Shown: piece after piece, positions 1-12,393 of the stretch
Numbering within the stretch: position 1 is the first letter of the stretch
Layout of the letters: each line of letters begins with the position of its first letter
Assembly (NCBI GenBank): GCA_963576565.1
Contig: OY755039.1
Location: 141,615,369-141,679,368, forward strand
Source of the DNA: Aspidapion aeneum
Lineage: Eukaryota; Arthropoda; Insecta; Coleoptera; Brentidae
Length of the DNA stretch: 64,000 nt
Direction of reading: 5' to 3'
Program-made: the position numbers and the translations under genes
The notes under the pieces: generated by a model
What the model saw: the letters and a program-made list of their open reading frames with translations, nothing else
Database searches by the model: none
Told to the model about the DNA's origin: nothing

Positions 1-133
1 GTAGTGTGAGCTATGGTGATCCTAATTTTTTCGAGAAAAAAAAAGATGCTCCGATTTCAAAATTTTTTATATATCTTTGCGTTTCAGATGATTTTGAAAC
101 TTTTTTGTTGCGCCGTCTGTCTGTCTGTCTGTA

Positions 134-168
<35 letters not shown>

Positions 169-721
169 AACGACCAACGCGCATAACTCAAAAACCGATT
201 GGCCGATTTTAATGAAATTTGGTAGCTAGGCTGGGTCTTGGGTCGAGATGGTCCCATTTAAAAATGAACAAAATCCACCGAACACAAACCAAATAAAAGG
301 GTGGGGGTAGATTTCAAAAATTAGAGTTTATATGAAAATATGGCGTGTGTGATATCAAACGAAAGGTAATTGAGTCTGCAGTTAAACAAAATACATTTTA
401 ATTTATTTAAAAAAAGGGTGGGGGTATATTTTAAAAATTAGAGTTTAAGTGAAAATATGGCGTGTGTGATATCAAACGAAAGGTATTTGAGTCCGGAGTT
501 TAACAAAATACATTTTAGTTTTTGTATTTTTTAAGGGTGGGGGTAGATTTCAAAAATTTGAGTTTAAGTCAAAACATGGCTTGTGTGGTATCAAACAAAA
601 GGTAATTTAGTCTGGAGTTGAATAAAATATATTTCAGTTTTTAGTTATATTAGCTCACACGTACACTATAACTATAGTACCTAGTGTGAGCTTAGGGGCC
701 CATATATTGGCAGAGTATTTT
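1..721 (+). mobile_element. DINE-1/HINE-like element H1 (5' end at window edge)
   Basis: Non-autonomous element, one of seven related copies in the window. Order seen: a 5' block starting GTGTGAGCTATGGTGATCC, a GTCT-type microsatellite at about 118-168, the block AACGACCAACGCGCATAACT, then about three imperfect tandem units of roughly 115 bp built on AAGGGTGGGGGTAGATTTC, and a 3' hairpin whose AGCTCACAC/GTGTGAGCT arms enclose an AT-rich loop, ending CCCATATATTGGCAGAGTATTTT. This architecture (subterminal inverted repeat, GTCY microsatellite, internal tandem repeats, 3' hairpin) is that of DINE-1/HINE elements, the short partners of Helentrons. Family assignment is inference; an unrelated MITE family is the alternative. 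Confidence 0.7.
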
Positions 722-1097
722 CTATCTCGCTCAAAAATACCTAAAACTGCCCAGAAATATCGAATTTGGGACACCCTGTACATAGCTAATACGCTGTTGT
801 GAAAATACGTAAATGTTTTTATTTAATAAAAAATATGAATTGGGTTCAAGAAAAACGTTAATATCACTAATGACAAAATTTTAATTTTAAATTTAAAATA
901 ATAACGAAGGTTACATTCCTAATTCACAAACAAAACGTAAATATGTATCCCTGTACTTATTTTTTAATTAATAAATAAAATGAGAAAAAAATTCAATCAA
1001 TCAATAAATCATTGTATATGATAATAGATATCAATGTATTCTATCTACTAAACAATTAAAATCAAAAAAATCCTGATAACTAAATAAGCAAAAATTT
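722..1097. other. AT-rich non-coding stretch
   Basis: No open frame or repeat structure of note. A short GGGACACCCTGTA terminus at about 768-781, like those of MITEs elsewhere in the window, suggests an old decayed DNA element. Confidence 0.4.
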
Positions 1098-1232
1098 TAG
1101 AGAACGAGGATAATTTAGTGGCATAAGGGCAAGGAAAAATTAGATAATAAAAAGATTTACCTCAGGCTCGAACCAGCGACCTTTCGCTATCTAGGAAAAC
1201 GCTATTTCACTGAGCCACCGAGGCACTGATTC
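1098..1232 (-). mobile_element. tRNA-derived SINE copy S1
   Basis: Read on the minus strand, the segment has an A-box-like TGGCTCAGTGA followed about 40 bases later by a B-box-like GGTTCGAGCC, the two internal RNA polymerase III promoter elements of tRNA genes, and then an AT-rich tail (CTGAGGTAAATC...). The cloverleaf is not convincing and the tail continues past a tRNA 3' end, so a SINE fits better than a functional tRNA. The same tail and B box recur at 7706-7880. Confidence 0.6.
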
Positions 1233-1403
1233 AAAATCCGCCTATTCGGGAAACCGTTTCGTCATCTCTAATTTTTCTTTAATAGGTGTGTGCTCGCAAG
1301 CTTCCGATAGCTACGAGAACACGGTAGGTATTATAATATGGGGATGGCAGAGGATACACCGATACACGCTCACGATTGTTAGTTGTTAGTCAGAGCATAT
1401 TAT

Positions 1404-1538
1404 TAGCTCATACTACTACTATAAGTAGTGTGAGCTATGGTGATCCTAATTTTTTCGAGAAAAAAAAAGTTGCTCCGATTTCAAAATATTTTATATATCT
1501 TTGCGTTTCAGATGATTTTGAAACTTTTTTGTTGCGCC

Positions 1539-1580
<42 letters not shown>

Positions 1581-1980
1581 AACGACCAACGCGCATAACT
1601 CAAAAACCGCTTGGCCGATTTTAATGAAATTTGGTACCTAGGCTAGGCCTTGGGTCGAGATGGTCCCATTTAAAAATGAACAAAATCCACCGAGTACAAG
1701 CCAAATAAAAGGGTGGGGGTAGATTTCAAAAATTAGAGTTTATTTGAAAATATGGCGTGTGTGATATCAAACCAAAGGTAATTGAGTCTGCAGTTAAACA
1801 AAATACATTTTAATTTATTTTAAAAAAAGGGTGGGGGTATATTTTAAAAATTAGAGTTTAAGTGAAAATATGGCGTGTGTGATATCAAACGAAAGGTAAT
1901 TGAGTCCGGACTTTAACAAAATACATTTTAGTTTTTGTTTTTTAGCTCACACATATACTATACTATAGTAGTGTGAGCTA
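1404..1980 (+). mobile_element. DINE-1/HINE-like element H2
   Basis: Starts with a near-palindrome (TTAGCTCA...GTGTGAGCTA, 1403-1438), then the TGGTGATCC block, GTCT repeats at about 1538-1580, the AACGACCAACGCGC block, and two 115-bp tandem units. Its 3' hairpin (1943-1980) is also the 5' hairpin of the next copy, so H2 and H3 form a head-to-tail dimer sharing one terminus. The short open frame across it is a product of the CTGT repeat, not a gene. Confidence 0.7.
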
Positions 1981-2691
1981 TGGTAATCCTAATTTTTTCG
2001 AGAAAAAAAAAGTTGCTCCGATTTCAAAATTTTTTATATATCTTTGCGTTTCAGATGATTTTGTTGCGCCGTCTGTCTGTGTCTCTGTCTGTCTGTATGT
2101 CTGTCTGTCTGTCTGTCTGTGTGTCTGTATGTCTGTCTGTAACGACCAACGCGCATAACTCAAAAAGCACTTGGCCGATTTTAATGAAATTTGGTACCTA
2201 GGATGGATCTTGGGTCGAGATGGTCCCATTTAAAAATGAACAAAATCCACCGAGTACAAGCCAAATAAAAGGGTGGGGGTAGATTTCAAAAATTAGAGTT
2301 TATGTGAAAATATGGCGTGTGTGATATCAAACGAAAGGTAATTGAGTCTGGAGTTAAACAAAATACATTTTAATTTAGTTTAAAAAAAAGGGTGGGGGTA
2401 TATTTCAAAAATTAGAGTTTAAGTGAAAATATGGCGTGTGTGATATCAAACGAAAGGTAATTGTGTCCGGAGTTAAACAGAATACATTTTAGTTTTTGTT
2501 TTTTTTTTAAGGGTGGGGGTAGATTTTAGATTTAGATAGAAAACATGGCTTGTGTGGTATCAAACAAAACGTAATTTAGTCTGGAGTTGAATAAAATATA
2601 TTTCAGTTTTTAGTTATATTAGCTCACACGTACACTATAACTATAGTACCTAGTGTGAGCTTAGGGGCCCATATATTGGCAGAGTATTTTA
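1943..2691 (+). mobile_element. DINE-1/HINE-like element H3
   Basis: Complete copy in direct tandem with H2: shared hairpin, GTCT microsatellite interrupted by GTGT and GTAT variants (about 2070-2140), the AACGACCAACGCGC block, three internal tandem units, the 3' hairpin at about 2631-2670 and the terminal GGGGCCCATATATTGGCAGA sequence. The 3' end is almost identical to that of H1. Confidence 0.7.
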
Positions 2692-3027
2692 AAAGGCTTT
2701 CCGTTTTCGGTCTAGAAGCAAATCATATTACTTTTTGGCAACGGACCATTTCCCCCTAATTTGACCCCGCTGAATCCGAATATCTCTGTTGCCAACTCGA
2801 AAAATCGACAGGGACGGAGAAAATCCCCCCCAAACCCCCAAAAACCTGTTTTTTTTTCAGTTTTATGCAATTTTCTCGAAAACTAACCTTTTTATCAAAA
2901 ATTGCAAAGAACAGTTTTTTGTGTAGAATAAAATTCTCTTTCCAACGATGTATTGGTCAATAAGGTTAGGAAAAACAAGTAGCTCTTCAGTGGCGTACGT
3001 AAATTGGGATTATTTAGAAAATACTCT
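2692..3027. other. Segment between inverted HINE copies
   Basis: Lies between the 3' end of H3 and the 3' end of the inverted copy H4. It contains a piece around 2750-2810 (ACCCCGCTGAATCCGAATAT) that recurs in inverted form at 7455-7510, so it is an older repeat. No gene seen. Confidence 0.45.
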
Positions 3028-3578
3028 GCCAATCTATGGGCACCTAAGCTCACACTGGGTACTCTAGTTATAGTGTACGTGTGAGCTAATATAACTAAAA
3101 ACTGAAATATATTTTATTGAACTCCAGACTTAATTACCTTTCGTTTGATACCACACAAGCCATGTTTTGACTTAAACTTTAATTTTTCAAATCTACCCCC
3201 ACCTTTTTTTTTAAACTAAAATGTATTTTGATTTACTCCAGACTCAATCACCTTTCGTTTGATATCACACACGCCATACTTCCATATAAACACTAATTTT
3301 TTTAATTTACCCCCACCCTTTTTTTAAAAGTAAAATGTATTTTATTTAACTCCAGATGCAATTATAATGTCTTTCGTTTGATATCACACAAGCCATATTT
3401 TTACATAAACTTAATTTTTGAAATCTACCCCCACCCTTTTATTTGGCTTGTGTTTGGTGGATTTTGTTCATTTTTAAATGGGACCATCTCGGGCCAAAAC
3501 CCAGCTTAGGTACCAAATTTCATTAGAATCGGGCTAGCGGTTTTTGAGTTATGCGCGTTGGTCGTTACAGACAGACAT

Positions 3579-3622
<44 letters not shown>

Positions 3623-3760
3623 CACAACAAAAAAGTTTTAAAATCGTCTGAAACGCAAAGATATATAAAAAATTTTGAAATCGGAGCAACTTTTTTTTTC
3701 TCGAAAAAATTAGGATCACTATAGCTCACACTACTATAGTATAGTATATGTGTGAGCTAA
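3028..3760 (-). mobile_element. DINE-1/HINE-like element H4 (inverted)
   Basis: Opposite orientation to H1-H3: it begins with AAAATACTCTGCCAATCTAT, has three internal tandem units, the GCGCGTTGGTCGTTACAGAC block, an ACAG array at about 3566-3620, and ends in the CTATAGCTCACAC...GTGTGAGCTA hairpin at 3720-3758. Confidence 0.7.
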
Positions 3761-5756
3761 AACATGTAGATTATAGGTTTTTCAAAATTTTCTCAAAAAC
3801 TACACTTTTTAGGAAAAAATATGTAGTGTACTTTATTGTTGAACATAACATTTTCGTTTAAAAACTTTATTAAAATGTCGGGTTGTTGCCATATTTAAGG
3901 CTTCCGGGGGGTAGTAATATAAACTTATTTTCAAAAATAACTGAAATAATCAGTTTCTCTTGCATATTTAAATATCTTTTCTAACAAAGATTTTCAGAAA
4001 AAAATGTGCCTTTATTCTTTATTGAGGATAAGACAATTTATTTTTAAATGATATATTACAAAGTGAGGTTAATGTTATGATAAATACTTCAAAAAGGTTC
4101 GTAATTTATACCTACTAAAATAAAATGTTTCCAAATTAAAATAAACTATTTTTTGATTAGATTAGATATTTTGATTTATCTAAATAAGTTCTTTAAAGCA
4201 AAAAAACACCGGTGGTTATAAGGGGAGGGGGCATAGGCGCCATGGCCCCCCCTAAGCAATATTTTTGTGCAGAAAGTAACAGTAGTAACTTTGACACAGG
4301 TGTTTTTGTTTATTTTTTTAAGCATATGGAACTAAAAATAAAGTGGTGAATCTTATGCAACGGTTTGGGGGGGGGGGCATAATCATAATTAGGTACTCAT
4401 TGGGATCAACAACCAACCTGTCAACCTGTTAGGAAGAGTTTGATATTTTTTTGCCTTATACTTGCAATGCAATTTATGAAATTGAAATTGAGATTTTGAT
4501 GGAAATTGAATGAAACCCGTAACAAAAATAATATTTTTTGGTAATTTTTGCAATTTACGGACTACCCTGGAGAGTTTTCTATACTATGGATCACATTTTG
4601 TGACATACTGTTTAAAAGGACATTTTCTTATCGGGCTCGCCGCCGAAGCCATAAAAGGTAGAAAGTACAAAAGGTCGAAAAAAATCGGCAAAACAAAATA
4701 TTAAAAATACAAATTTACCGTATCAAGTCGAATTGACCTGTCCAGTCGATGTGGACCCGCGGCCGTACTTTCGATCTTTTGTACTTTCGACCTTTTGTAC
4801 TTTCGACCTTTTGAACTTTCGACCTTTTGTTTTTTGATCTTTTGTACTTTCGACCTTTTGTACTTTCGACCTTTTGTATTTTCGACCTTTTGTACTTTCG
4901 ACCTTATTTTTTCGACCTTTTGTACTTTCGACCTTTTATCCGCCGCTCTTTATTATCCACCGAAAAGCTAATAAGACACAAAATTTATTAGTTTGGATTG
5001 ATCTTAAATAATTTCTTTAAATTAAGAACACCACTGGAGCGGTAAACATAAAATAACTTCCACTTTATTATACTCCGTTTGAAAGGAAATTTTATTGGCT
5101 ATGACGAAGTATGGAACACATTTTTCGATAAAGAGCTTGGTTTTTAAGAAAATTGAATAAAACGTATGAAAAACATGATGATTTGTTGAAATCACCCCCA
5201 TTGACGGACGTCGCTGGAGAGTTTGTTATAAATCAAACCCCACCGAGTTTCCCATTTTTAAAAAGGGAATTGCCCTGTCTACAAAAAAGTGTAGAACAAG
5301 TTTTTTCACGTTACGCTCAGTTTTTGAGAAAATTAGATAAAACGTGTAACAAAAATGGTTTATTTTCTGTTTTTTCAAAATTAATTTAATTTACGGCTGC
5401 CCCTGAAGTTTTATTTATACAACCGATTTAATCATGTTATACGTCATTTTGAAGGAAATTTTATTGAGTATACCAAAATGTTATACATGGTTTTCTGTAG
5501 AAATTAGTTTTTAAAAAAATTTAATAAATCTTGGAAAAAACATAGGTATTTTTTCAACTTTTTTTAATTACTTCAATTAACGGACGCCGCTGGAGAGCTT
5601 GTTATTAGTCTAACTTTATTAAGTTATACCATGTTGAAAAGGGAATTTTCTTGTCTACAATAAAGTATATAATACATTTTTCTCTTAGAAGCTTAGTTTT
5701 TAAGAAAATTTGAAAAAACCTCAAACTTTCAGATTTTGGGGGTTTTTGCAGCCATT
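3761..5756. other. Non-coding stretch with decayed repeats
   Basis: No convincing gene; the short open frames around 4510 and 5153 show no recognisable domain or splice context. A G-run at about 4368-4377 and several diverged repeated blocks (for example ACGGACGYCGCTGGAGAG at about 5202 and 5580) suggest an old internally repeated element. Confidence 0.4.
4759..4940. repeat. 16-bp minisatellite (TACTTTCGACCTTTTG)
   Basis: About eleven imperfect copies of a 16-bp unit, TACTTTCGACCTTTTG, with a complementary partial copy near 4660-4690. The same unit forms arrays at 47897-47962, 56925-57172 and 58632-58905, the last three inside transposon family X/Y/Z, which suggests this locus is a relic of the same family. 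Confidence 0.75.
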
Positions 5757-7309
<1,553 letters not shown>

Positions 7310-7705
7310 AAAATAATATGTTATTACTTTTTAATTATACAAATATATATTTTGAATGTACACCTGTGACAATTTGGGCTTTCCAGCGGCAATTGAAAAT
7401 TCCGCCGCCATTTTGGCCGCCATCTTGAATATCTCAGCCCCTGTCAATATTTCGAGTTGGCAAAAATGGGGATATTCGGATTCAGCGGGGTCAAAATAGG
7501 GGGAATTGCCCATTTGCGAAAAAGTAATATAAAATGCTTCCAGAAAGTGGATTTTCCCGAATCTTGCCTGAACTATGTATGAAACCCTATATTTATCCAT
7601 CTATCAGTGGTGCACGACATATAGCGCGTCACTAAAGGTGTCACACGTGGAATTTCCAACAAACAATATCAAGCCAAACTGAACATCACAAAGGTAAGTT
7701 TGAGC
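7310..7705. other. Old repeat segment, no gene
   Basis: Shares inverted blocks with 2750-2810 (GGATTCAGCGGGGTCAAA) and the word CCATCTTGAATATCTC with 19250-19285. The minus-strand frame at 7331-7600 crosses these repeats and has no domain I recognise. Confidence 0.4.
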
Positions 7706-7880
7706 GCCCTAGATAAGATAATAAAAAATTTACCTCAGGCTGGACTCGAACCAGCAACCTTTCGCTATTTAGACTTTTCGCATTTTGGCTGGTTCAAGTC
7801 CAGCCTGAGGTATATCTTTTTGTTATCTTATTTTTCTTATTTTGTCTTGCCCTTATGCCACTAAGTTCTCCTCAATGGTT
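7706..7880. mobile_element. SINE fragments in inverted arrangement
   Basis: A minus-strand tail piece (TTTACCTCAGGCTGGACTCG, about 7729-7748) is followed by a plus-strand piece (GGTTCAAGTCCAGCCTGAGG, about 7792-7811) with the same AT-rich tail and downstream CTTGCCCTTATGCCACTAA as S1 at 1098-1232. The pair forms a small hairpin with the B box near the loop. Confidence 0.55.
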
Positions 7881-8037
7881 AATTTATATCTGGGGCGCTA
7901 AAACAAACCTTTGCAAAAAATTTTGTTTTAAAAAAGACGTCTACTTTGTAGGCAGAAAAGAAAGGTAATAAAAAAACTTAAAGTTTGAAAAATTTTTCGA
8001 AGACTTGCAGGTTCGATATTAAACCTGTAAATAATAA

Positions 8038-8296
8038 CATTGAGTAAATAACCCATATAGAGGAGCCACCGGCGAGCTTTGCCATATTGAGGGGTAGATG
8101 GCGCTGAAATAAATTCGTCTGGTACGCAATATTCAGAGACAACTGCTATGATCTAATAGCATTTGTATGATAGGCATGAGCTTCGGAACTCGCACAAGTA
8201 ACTTATTTAACTGATAAGAATTTATTTTAGCGCCATCTGCCCCTCAATATTGTAAAGCTCGCCGGTGGCTCCTCTATATGGGTTATTTACTCAATG
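8038..8296. mobile_element. Palindromic MITE N1
   Basis: Terminal inverted repeats of about 75 bp, beginning CATTGAGTAAATAACCCATA and including GAGGAGCCACCGGCGAGCTT, enclose about 110 bp. The flanks repeat ATAATAA, a possible target duplication in low-complexity sequence. No coding capacity. Confidence 0.75.
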
Positions 8297-8321
8297 ATAA
8301 TAATAAAATCTTTATAGATAT

Positions 8322-8980
8322 AGGGTGTTTCCTAAACATTGGTAAAAAATTCGCGGTGTGATTCCTGGAGTATTTTCATGAAAAAAAGTTCCTAGAAACA
8401 TTTGTCGAAAAATGGTTCCTTAGGGAGCTGCGCCCCTTTAAAAAGAGCACCCTGAAGACTGTTTTTCCTCAATATTTCCGAAACCGTCCATACAAAAATC
8501 ATGAAATTTGGTACAACCTATAAACTTTTAAAGCTGCAACAAAATTTCAGCTCAGACTTGCAAGGGTAAAAAGAATCCCATTTTTTCTATTGAGATTTTA
8601 CAATATGATACCTGAAGCTGTTTCACCTAAAAAAGGTGCTCTAAGTTCATATCGATAGGGCGAGTAGTTTTCGAGAAAATCACAATTTTCGACATTGATG
8701 CATCAAGACCCTCAAGATGAGTTTTCCTCAATAGTTTCGAAACGCCTCATAAAAACATCATGAAATTTAGTACACGGCATAAAATTTTGACGGGAAATTC
8801 GATTATGACCCCAAAATTGTAAAATTTCTCTGTGAGGCGTAACAGTCTTCGGGGTGCCCTCTTTAAAGGGGCGCAGCTCCCTTAGGAACATTTTTCGAAA
8901 AATGTTTCTAGGAACTTTTTTCATGAAAATATTCCAGGAATCACACTACAAATTTTTTACCAATGTTTAGGAAACACCCT
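8322..8980. mobile_element. Palindromic MITE N2
   Basis: The ends are inverted repeats of about 135 bp starting AGGGTGTTTCCTAAACATTG and running into AGGGAGCTGCGCCCCTTTAAA. The central part is unique. The minus-strand frame at 8712-8924 is a by-product of the right arm. Superfamily not assigned. Confidence 0.75.
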
Positions 8981-9325
8981 GCATGTAGGTATGAGCGTCT
9001 TATTTTTTCAGTGTCTAGAAAATGACAAATGGAATCGACCTACTAATTACTAGTATTCGTTATAAATAAATAATAATAATAATTATAACTTTAAATTAGA
9101 GTTACCTAAGTAAAATATACACTTTTTTTTAACGAGACGCCTGATTGTTAGCCTACTATTTATTAAAAAAATGATTCAGAAAGAGGTAAACAAGATAAAT
9201 AAGTTAGTCATGAAAAATTTTTACTTTTACCGCACGTGGCATTTTTTAATTATTTGTGTTTTTTTCAAGTTAATTATTTATTTTTAATAGCCAAGTATAT
9301 CTATTGCAAATATATTTGTACCTAC
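8981..9325. other. AT-rich spacer
   Basis: No gene, repeat structure or RNA recognised between MITE N2 and element P1. Confidence 0.4.
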
Positions 9326-9382
9326 CTACATAGCACGAAAATGACATCAACGTTAAATTAACGTGAACAAAAATAATAAGTT

Positions 9383-9866
9383 GTGTGAAACCAGCAGAAA
9401 CAACTACTCCGAGGGAAAATACCCCTACCGGCATTGAATTATACTGATGGTTTGAGGCTTTCGTTGGGAACTTGTTAAAACTGTTTGGTTTTCACTTTCT
9501 CCAACGTCGATCCCGAGGATACGAGTGATCCCCGTCTGGAACACGTCCTGATAGTCAGGATCGACGTTGGAGAAAGTGAAAACCAAACAGTTTTAACAAG
9601 TTCCCAACGAAAGCCTCAAACCATCAGTATAATTCAATGCCGGTAGGGGTATTTTCCCTCGGAGTAGTTGTTTCTGCTGGTTTCACACAACATGCTCTAC
9701 ACGGAGCTATAGCCTACATTCACCTGAGGATGGCCCAAAAGGTCGAAACCGGTCCGGTCGTGGATTGGCATGGAACATTTGTTCCTGACTATCAGGACGT
9801 GTTCCAGACGGGGATCACTCGTATCCTCGTGATCGACGTTGGAGAAAGTGAAAACCAAACAGTTTT
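9383..9866 (+). mobile_element. Retro-type hairpin insertion with hammerhead-like motif
   Basis: Inserted in P1 between direct repeats AAAAATAATAAGTT (9369-9382) and AAAAATAATAAAGTT (9867-9881), a 14-15 bp target duplication typical of target-primed retroelements. The inside has two 134-bp inverted arms (9380-9513 and 9558-9691), then a unique part with the hammerhead-like motif (9718-9765), then 9790-9866, which is the reverse complement of the loop plus the end of the left arm. Inverted partial copies flanking a ribozyme-bearing terminal segment recall Penelope-like elements. That family is inference, as no reverse transcriptase is present. The 92-residue open frame here is probably incidental. 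Confidence 0.6.
9718..9765 (+). ncRNA. Hammerhead-ribozyme-like motif (Penelope type)
   Basis: Seen in order: stem I strand ATTCAC (9718-9723), core CTGAGGA (9724-9730), one extra T, stem II GGCC/GGTC around CAAAA (9732-9744), GAAA (9745-9748), stem III CCG/CGG with loop GTC, then TC (9758-9759) and the stem I partner GTGGAT (9760-9765). The extra T before stem II departs from the minimal consensus, so activity is uncertain. The predicted cut would follow C9759. Confidence 0.5.
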
Positions 9867-9977
9867 AAAAATAATAAAGTTATTTTTTACTAGAAAACAA
9901 CCTCATACCATGTAATATTTGTTTTGTTAAATCTACATGGTTAAAGATTACTTAAAATCAAGCTTTAAAAAAAACTA

Positions 9978-10163
9978 ACTTCGCAAGAGTGTTATATTGA
10001 CCAAGTAGTGTTTTGAGGAGTCCCATAAGGACGAAACAGTTAACTGTCAACACTTATTAGGTGTCCATTAGATCTTGGACCCCCGTGAGGTTAAGCTTTT
10101 AAGCTACCCAAGGAAAAATATGAGAGAAACAAAAACTCCTTTTTTACCCGATTAGCCACGAAA
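9978..10163 (+). mobile_element. W element copy W0 (5' truncated)
   Basis: Matches the right half of W1 and W2 from CTTCGCAAGAGTGT through the hammerhead segment, AGATCTTGGACCCCCGTGAG and the terminal ACCCGATTAGCCACGAA. The left half is missing. It lies inside P1 next to AT-rich P1 sequence. Confidence 0.75.
10007..10054 (+). ncRNA. Hammerhead ribozyme in W0, core mutated
   Basis: Same fold as at 54390-54437: stem I AGTGTT/AACACT, stem II GTCC/GGAC with loop CATAA, GAAA, stem III palindrome CAGTTAACTG and GTC. The core reads TTGAGGA instead of CTGAGGA (position 10013), and that first cytosine is part of the invariant catalytic core. This copy is therefore predicted to be dead or strongly impaired. 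Confidence 0.7.
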
Positions 10164-10486
10164 CTTGTTTGATTTTTTAATTTACGATTACTAAATTTCA
10201 CGTTTGTTAGTAGTATTTGGCTTAAAAATTCCGTTGACTAACGCTCACGTGTCTGATGACGGGTAAAAACTCTATTGGTCGAAATAGTCAGCTGACTTTT
10301 TGATGTTGAACGTTGCCGTTTAAGATTATTATTATATTATATTAAGAGATGGTGCCACCAGTCAAGCATTTAACAAACATTATGTTTACAGCTTTCGGCG
10401 TAAAATACGAATATATACTAGTTGTAAGTGATTAAAAAGTGTAGTGGTTTGTGCAGTACATACGTAATGAATTTAACTAATGGATC

Positions 10487-11059
10487 GTTCATACTCGTCT
10501 TTTGTCTAGTCTTTTGTCTTGGTTTAGTCATATGTCTTGGCATAAGAAAGTTAAAACCACTGTTTCTTATGGGAGTCTTCATACAATGCTTTTGCTTTTG
10601 TTTTTGATTAGTCTTTGTCTTAAGAGTTTCCAACTTTCAATCCTTAGGACAACGACTAAGACGAGTGACAGACATCAGCTGATATTTGTTGTTTTTTTTA
10701 CAGGGCGTCCGAAGAGCGCAAGCGCGCGGCCGAAATTTTGAATTTACCGCCATTAATCATGTTTTTAACAGAAAATCTCAACATAACCTCAAAATTTTAT
10801 TTGTTTTTTTTTCTTTTTCGCTTTTGTTCTTTCGTGTCTGTGCTTCGTGCACAGATTAGGTTAAATAAGATTGTTTTGTGTAGAAAATGACGTTTGAAGA
10901 GGGTCTTTTTATTGAAATTGAATTTTTTTTTCAGTGGGTTATTACTAAGACTAATCAAAAACAAAAGACGAGTATGAACAGCCGATTTTGTTTAAGACAG
11001 CTAAGACTAATCAAAGGACAAAGACTAATCAAAAACAAAAGACTAAGACGAGTATGAAC
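10487..11059. mobile_element. MITE-like element with GTTCATACTCG ends
   Basis: Inverted ends GTTCATACTCGTC and GACGAGTATGAAC enclose about 570 bp. Both flanks are rich in GTCTTTTGTCTTGG-type repeats, so the inverted match extends discontinuously. The two opposing short frames (10418-10633 minus and 10502-10741 plus) are shadows of this repetitive sequence. Confidence 0.55.
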
Positions 11060-11120
11060 AATACTTAAATCTATGCATATACCGATGAGTTTTTTTTTAT
11101 TGTTTTTTAAAAACATATTA

Positions 11121-11397
11121 GGGACCTATTGCAATAGTGCCAGGCACAAATTGTGTCGGGCACTATATTGACAGTTTCGCATTACAAACTGACAGTTGAT
11201 CTTTCAAAATTGACATACCAAAGTCGAATTTATAAATCCCGTTGTTTTTTTTTCCATTAATAGTGGCGTCACTATTAAATCCGGCTCGTATAAGACACAA
11301 AGGCCTAATTTTGAAAGGACACAGCTGTTCTTATAATGAGAAACTGTCAATATAGTGCCCAGCACAATTTGTGCCTGGCACTATTGCAATAGGTCCC
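11121..11397. mobile_element. MITE V1
   Basis: Terminal inverted repeats begin GGGACCTATTGCAATAGTGC and continue through CAGGCACAAATTGTG for about 60 bp. A sister copy V2 lies at 12394-12668 and a diverged relative V3 at 13500-13776. Non-coding. Confidence 0.8.
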
Positions 11398-11881
11398 CAA
11401 TATATTCTTTTAAATTAGCTTCCCTATCCTGTTTTTCCTGTCGAAATCGGTGTTAACCTAACCCTGATAAATTATTCGACAACGTATCCTAACCTGTCCA
11501 GGCACGCCCCGGTTAGGATACGTTTCCCATCAATTGACCACGGTGAGGTTTTGCTTCAGTTTGGTTTAACACCGATTTCAACCTCCCAAAATGAGGACAG
11601 GAGAGTTTTAATTTTAAAAATCCCGCCTGACTATGTCAACCAATAGCAAATGGAATGCAAGTTGTGAACTAGCCGCTCGTCACGGTTTAGTTTGTTTCTT
11701 TTTATTTGTAATCGATCTTTTCATTAATCGATATGTATAGCGGTTATTTTTGCCTGCTGTTGTTCTGGTTTCTCTCGTATCTCGGTAGATGGCGCTTCTA
11801 GCGATAGTTTTCTCACTATTTACATAGCGTTAGAGACAAAACCGTCTAACTAACTTGGCAAGAGTGTCAGATTGACCAAGC

Positions 11882-11926
11882 AGTGTTCTGAGGACTCCCA
11901 TAAGGACGAAACAGTTAACTGTCAAC
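11882..11926 (+). ncRNA. Hammerhead ribozyme in W1, disrupted
   Basis: AGTGTT, CTGAGGA, then CTCC instead of GTCC at the start of stem II (G to C at 11895), CATAA, GGAC, GAAA, CAGTTAACTG and GTC. The 3' strand of stem I is cut after AAC by the hAT element at 11927 and resumes about 960 bases downstream. Predicted inactive. Confidence 0.65.
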
Positions 11927-12207
11927 CAGGCCTACTGCAGTGTTGCCACCTCTAGCGATTTTTCGGTAGATCTACCGATTTAGCCTTTTACTTTACGATA
12001 TACCGAATTACCACAGTTTTCTACCGATTTTTTTTTCGATACAAACTTCTATAATAAAATATTCTTTTTATGTAAGATCCTTTGTAGAATAAAAATTTTA
12101 TTTCAAGCCATTGTTTTTAAAAGTGTAATTATGACGCCATCTCTTGGATTTTGCGATATACTCAGCCGACAGGCGCAAGCGGCATTAAAGATCACGCTAT
12201 TATAAAC

Positions 12208-12361
12208 CATGGGCGCACCCAGGGGGGGGGGACCCGCCTCCCCCCAAGCCTTAGATTTTTTTACACATTTTTCATGAAAAAACACAGAAAATAGCTTAAA
12301 ATTGGACATCATGAGGCTTCGGGGCCCCCCCCCCCAAGACATATTCCTGGGTGCGCCACTG
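12208..12361. mobile_element. Short hAT-like MITE M1 with C/G runs
   Basis: Right end GGGTGCGCCACTG and left end CATGGGCGCACCC are inverted, matching the CAGTGGCGCACCC type. Long G and C homopolymers lie just inside each end. The flanks TATAAACC and TATAAGCC look like a diverged 8-bp duplication. A relative lies at 54166-54330. Confidence 0.65.
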
Positions 12362-12393
12362 TATAAGCCCTGAGGTTTTTTTTATAATATTTT

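Noticed and set aside
1148..1232. A functional tRNA gene on the minus strand
   Set aside because: A and B boxes are present, but the arms do not fold into a clean cloverleaf, and the same sequence with a tail recurs at 7.7 kb, so a SINE is more likely.
8466..8500. GAAACCG near 8466 as another hammerhead
   Set aside because: No CTGANGA core or pairing stems at the required spacing.
12103..12342. Minus-strand 79-codon frame
   Set aside because: It crosses MITE M1 and its G/C runs; no domain.
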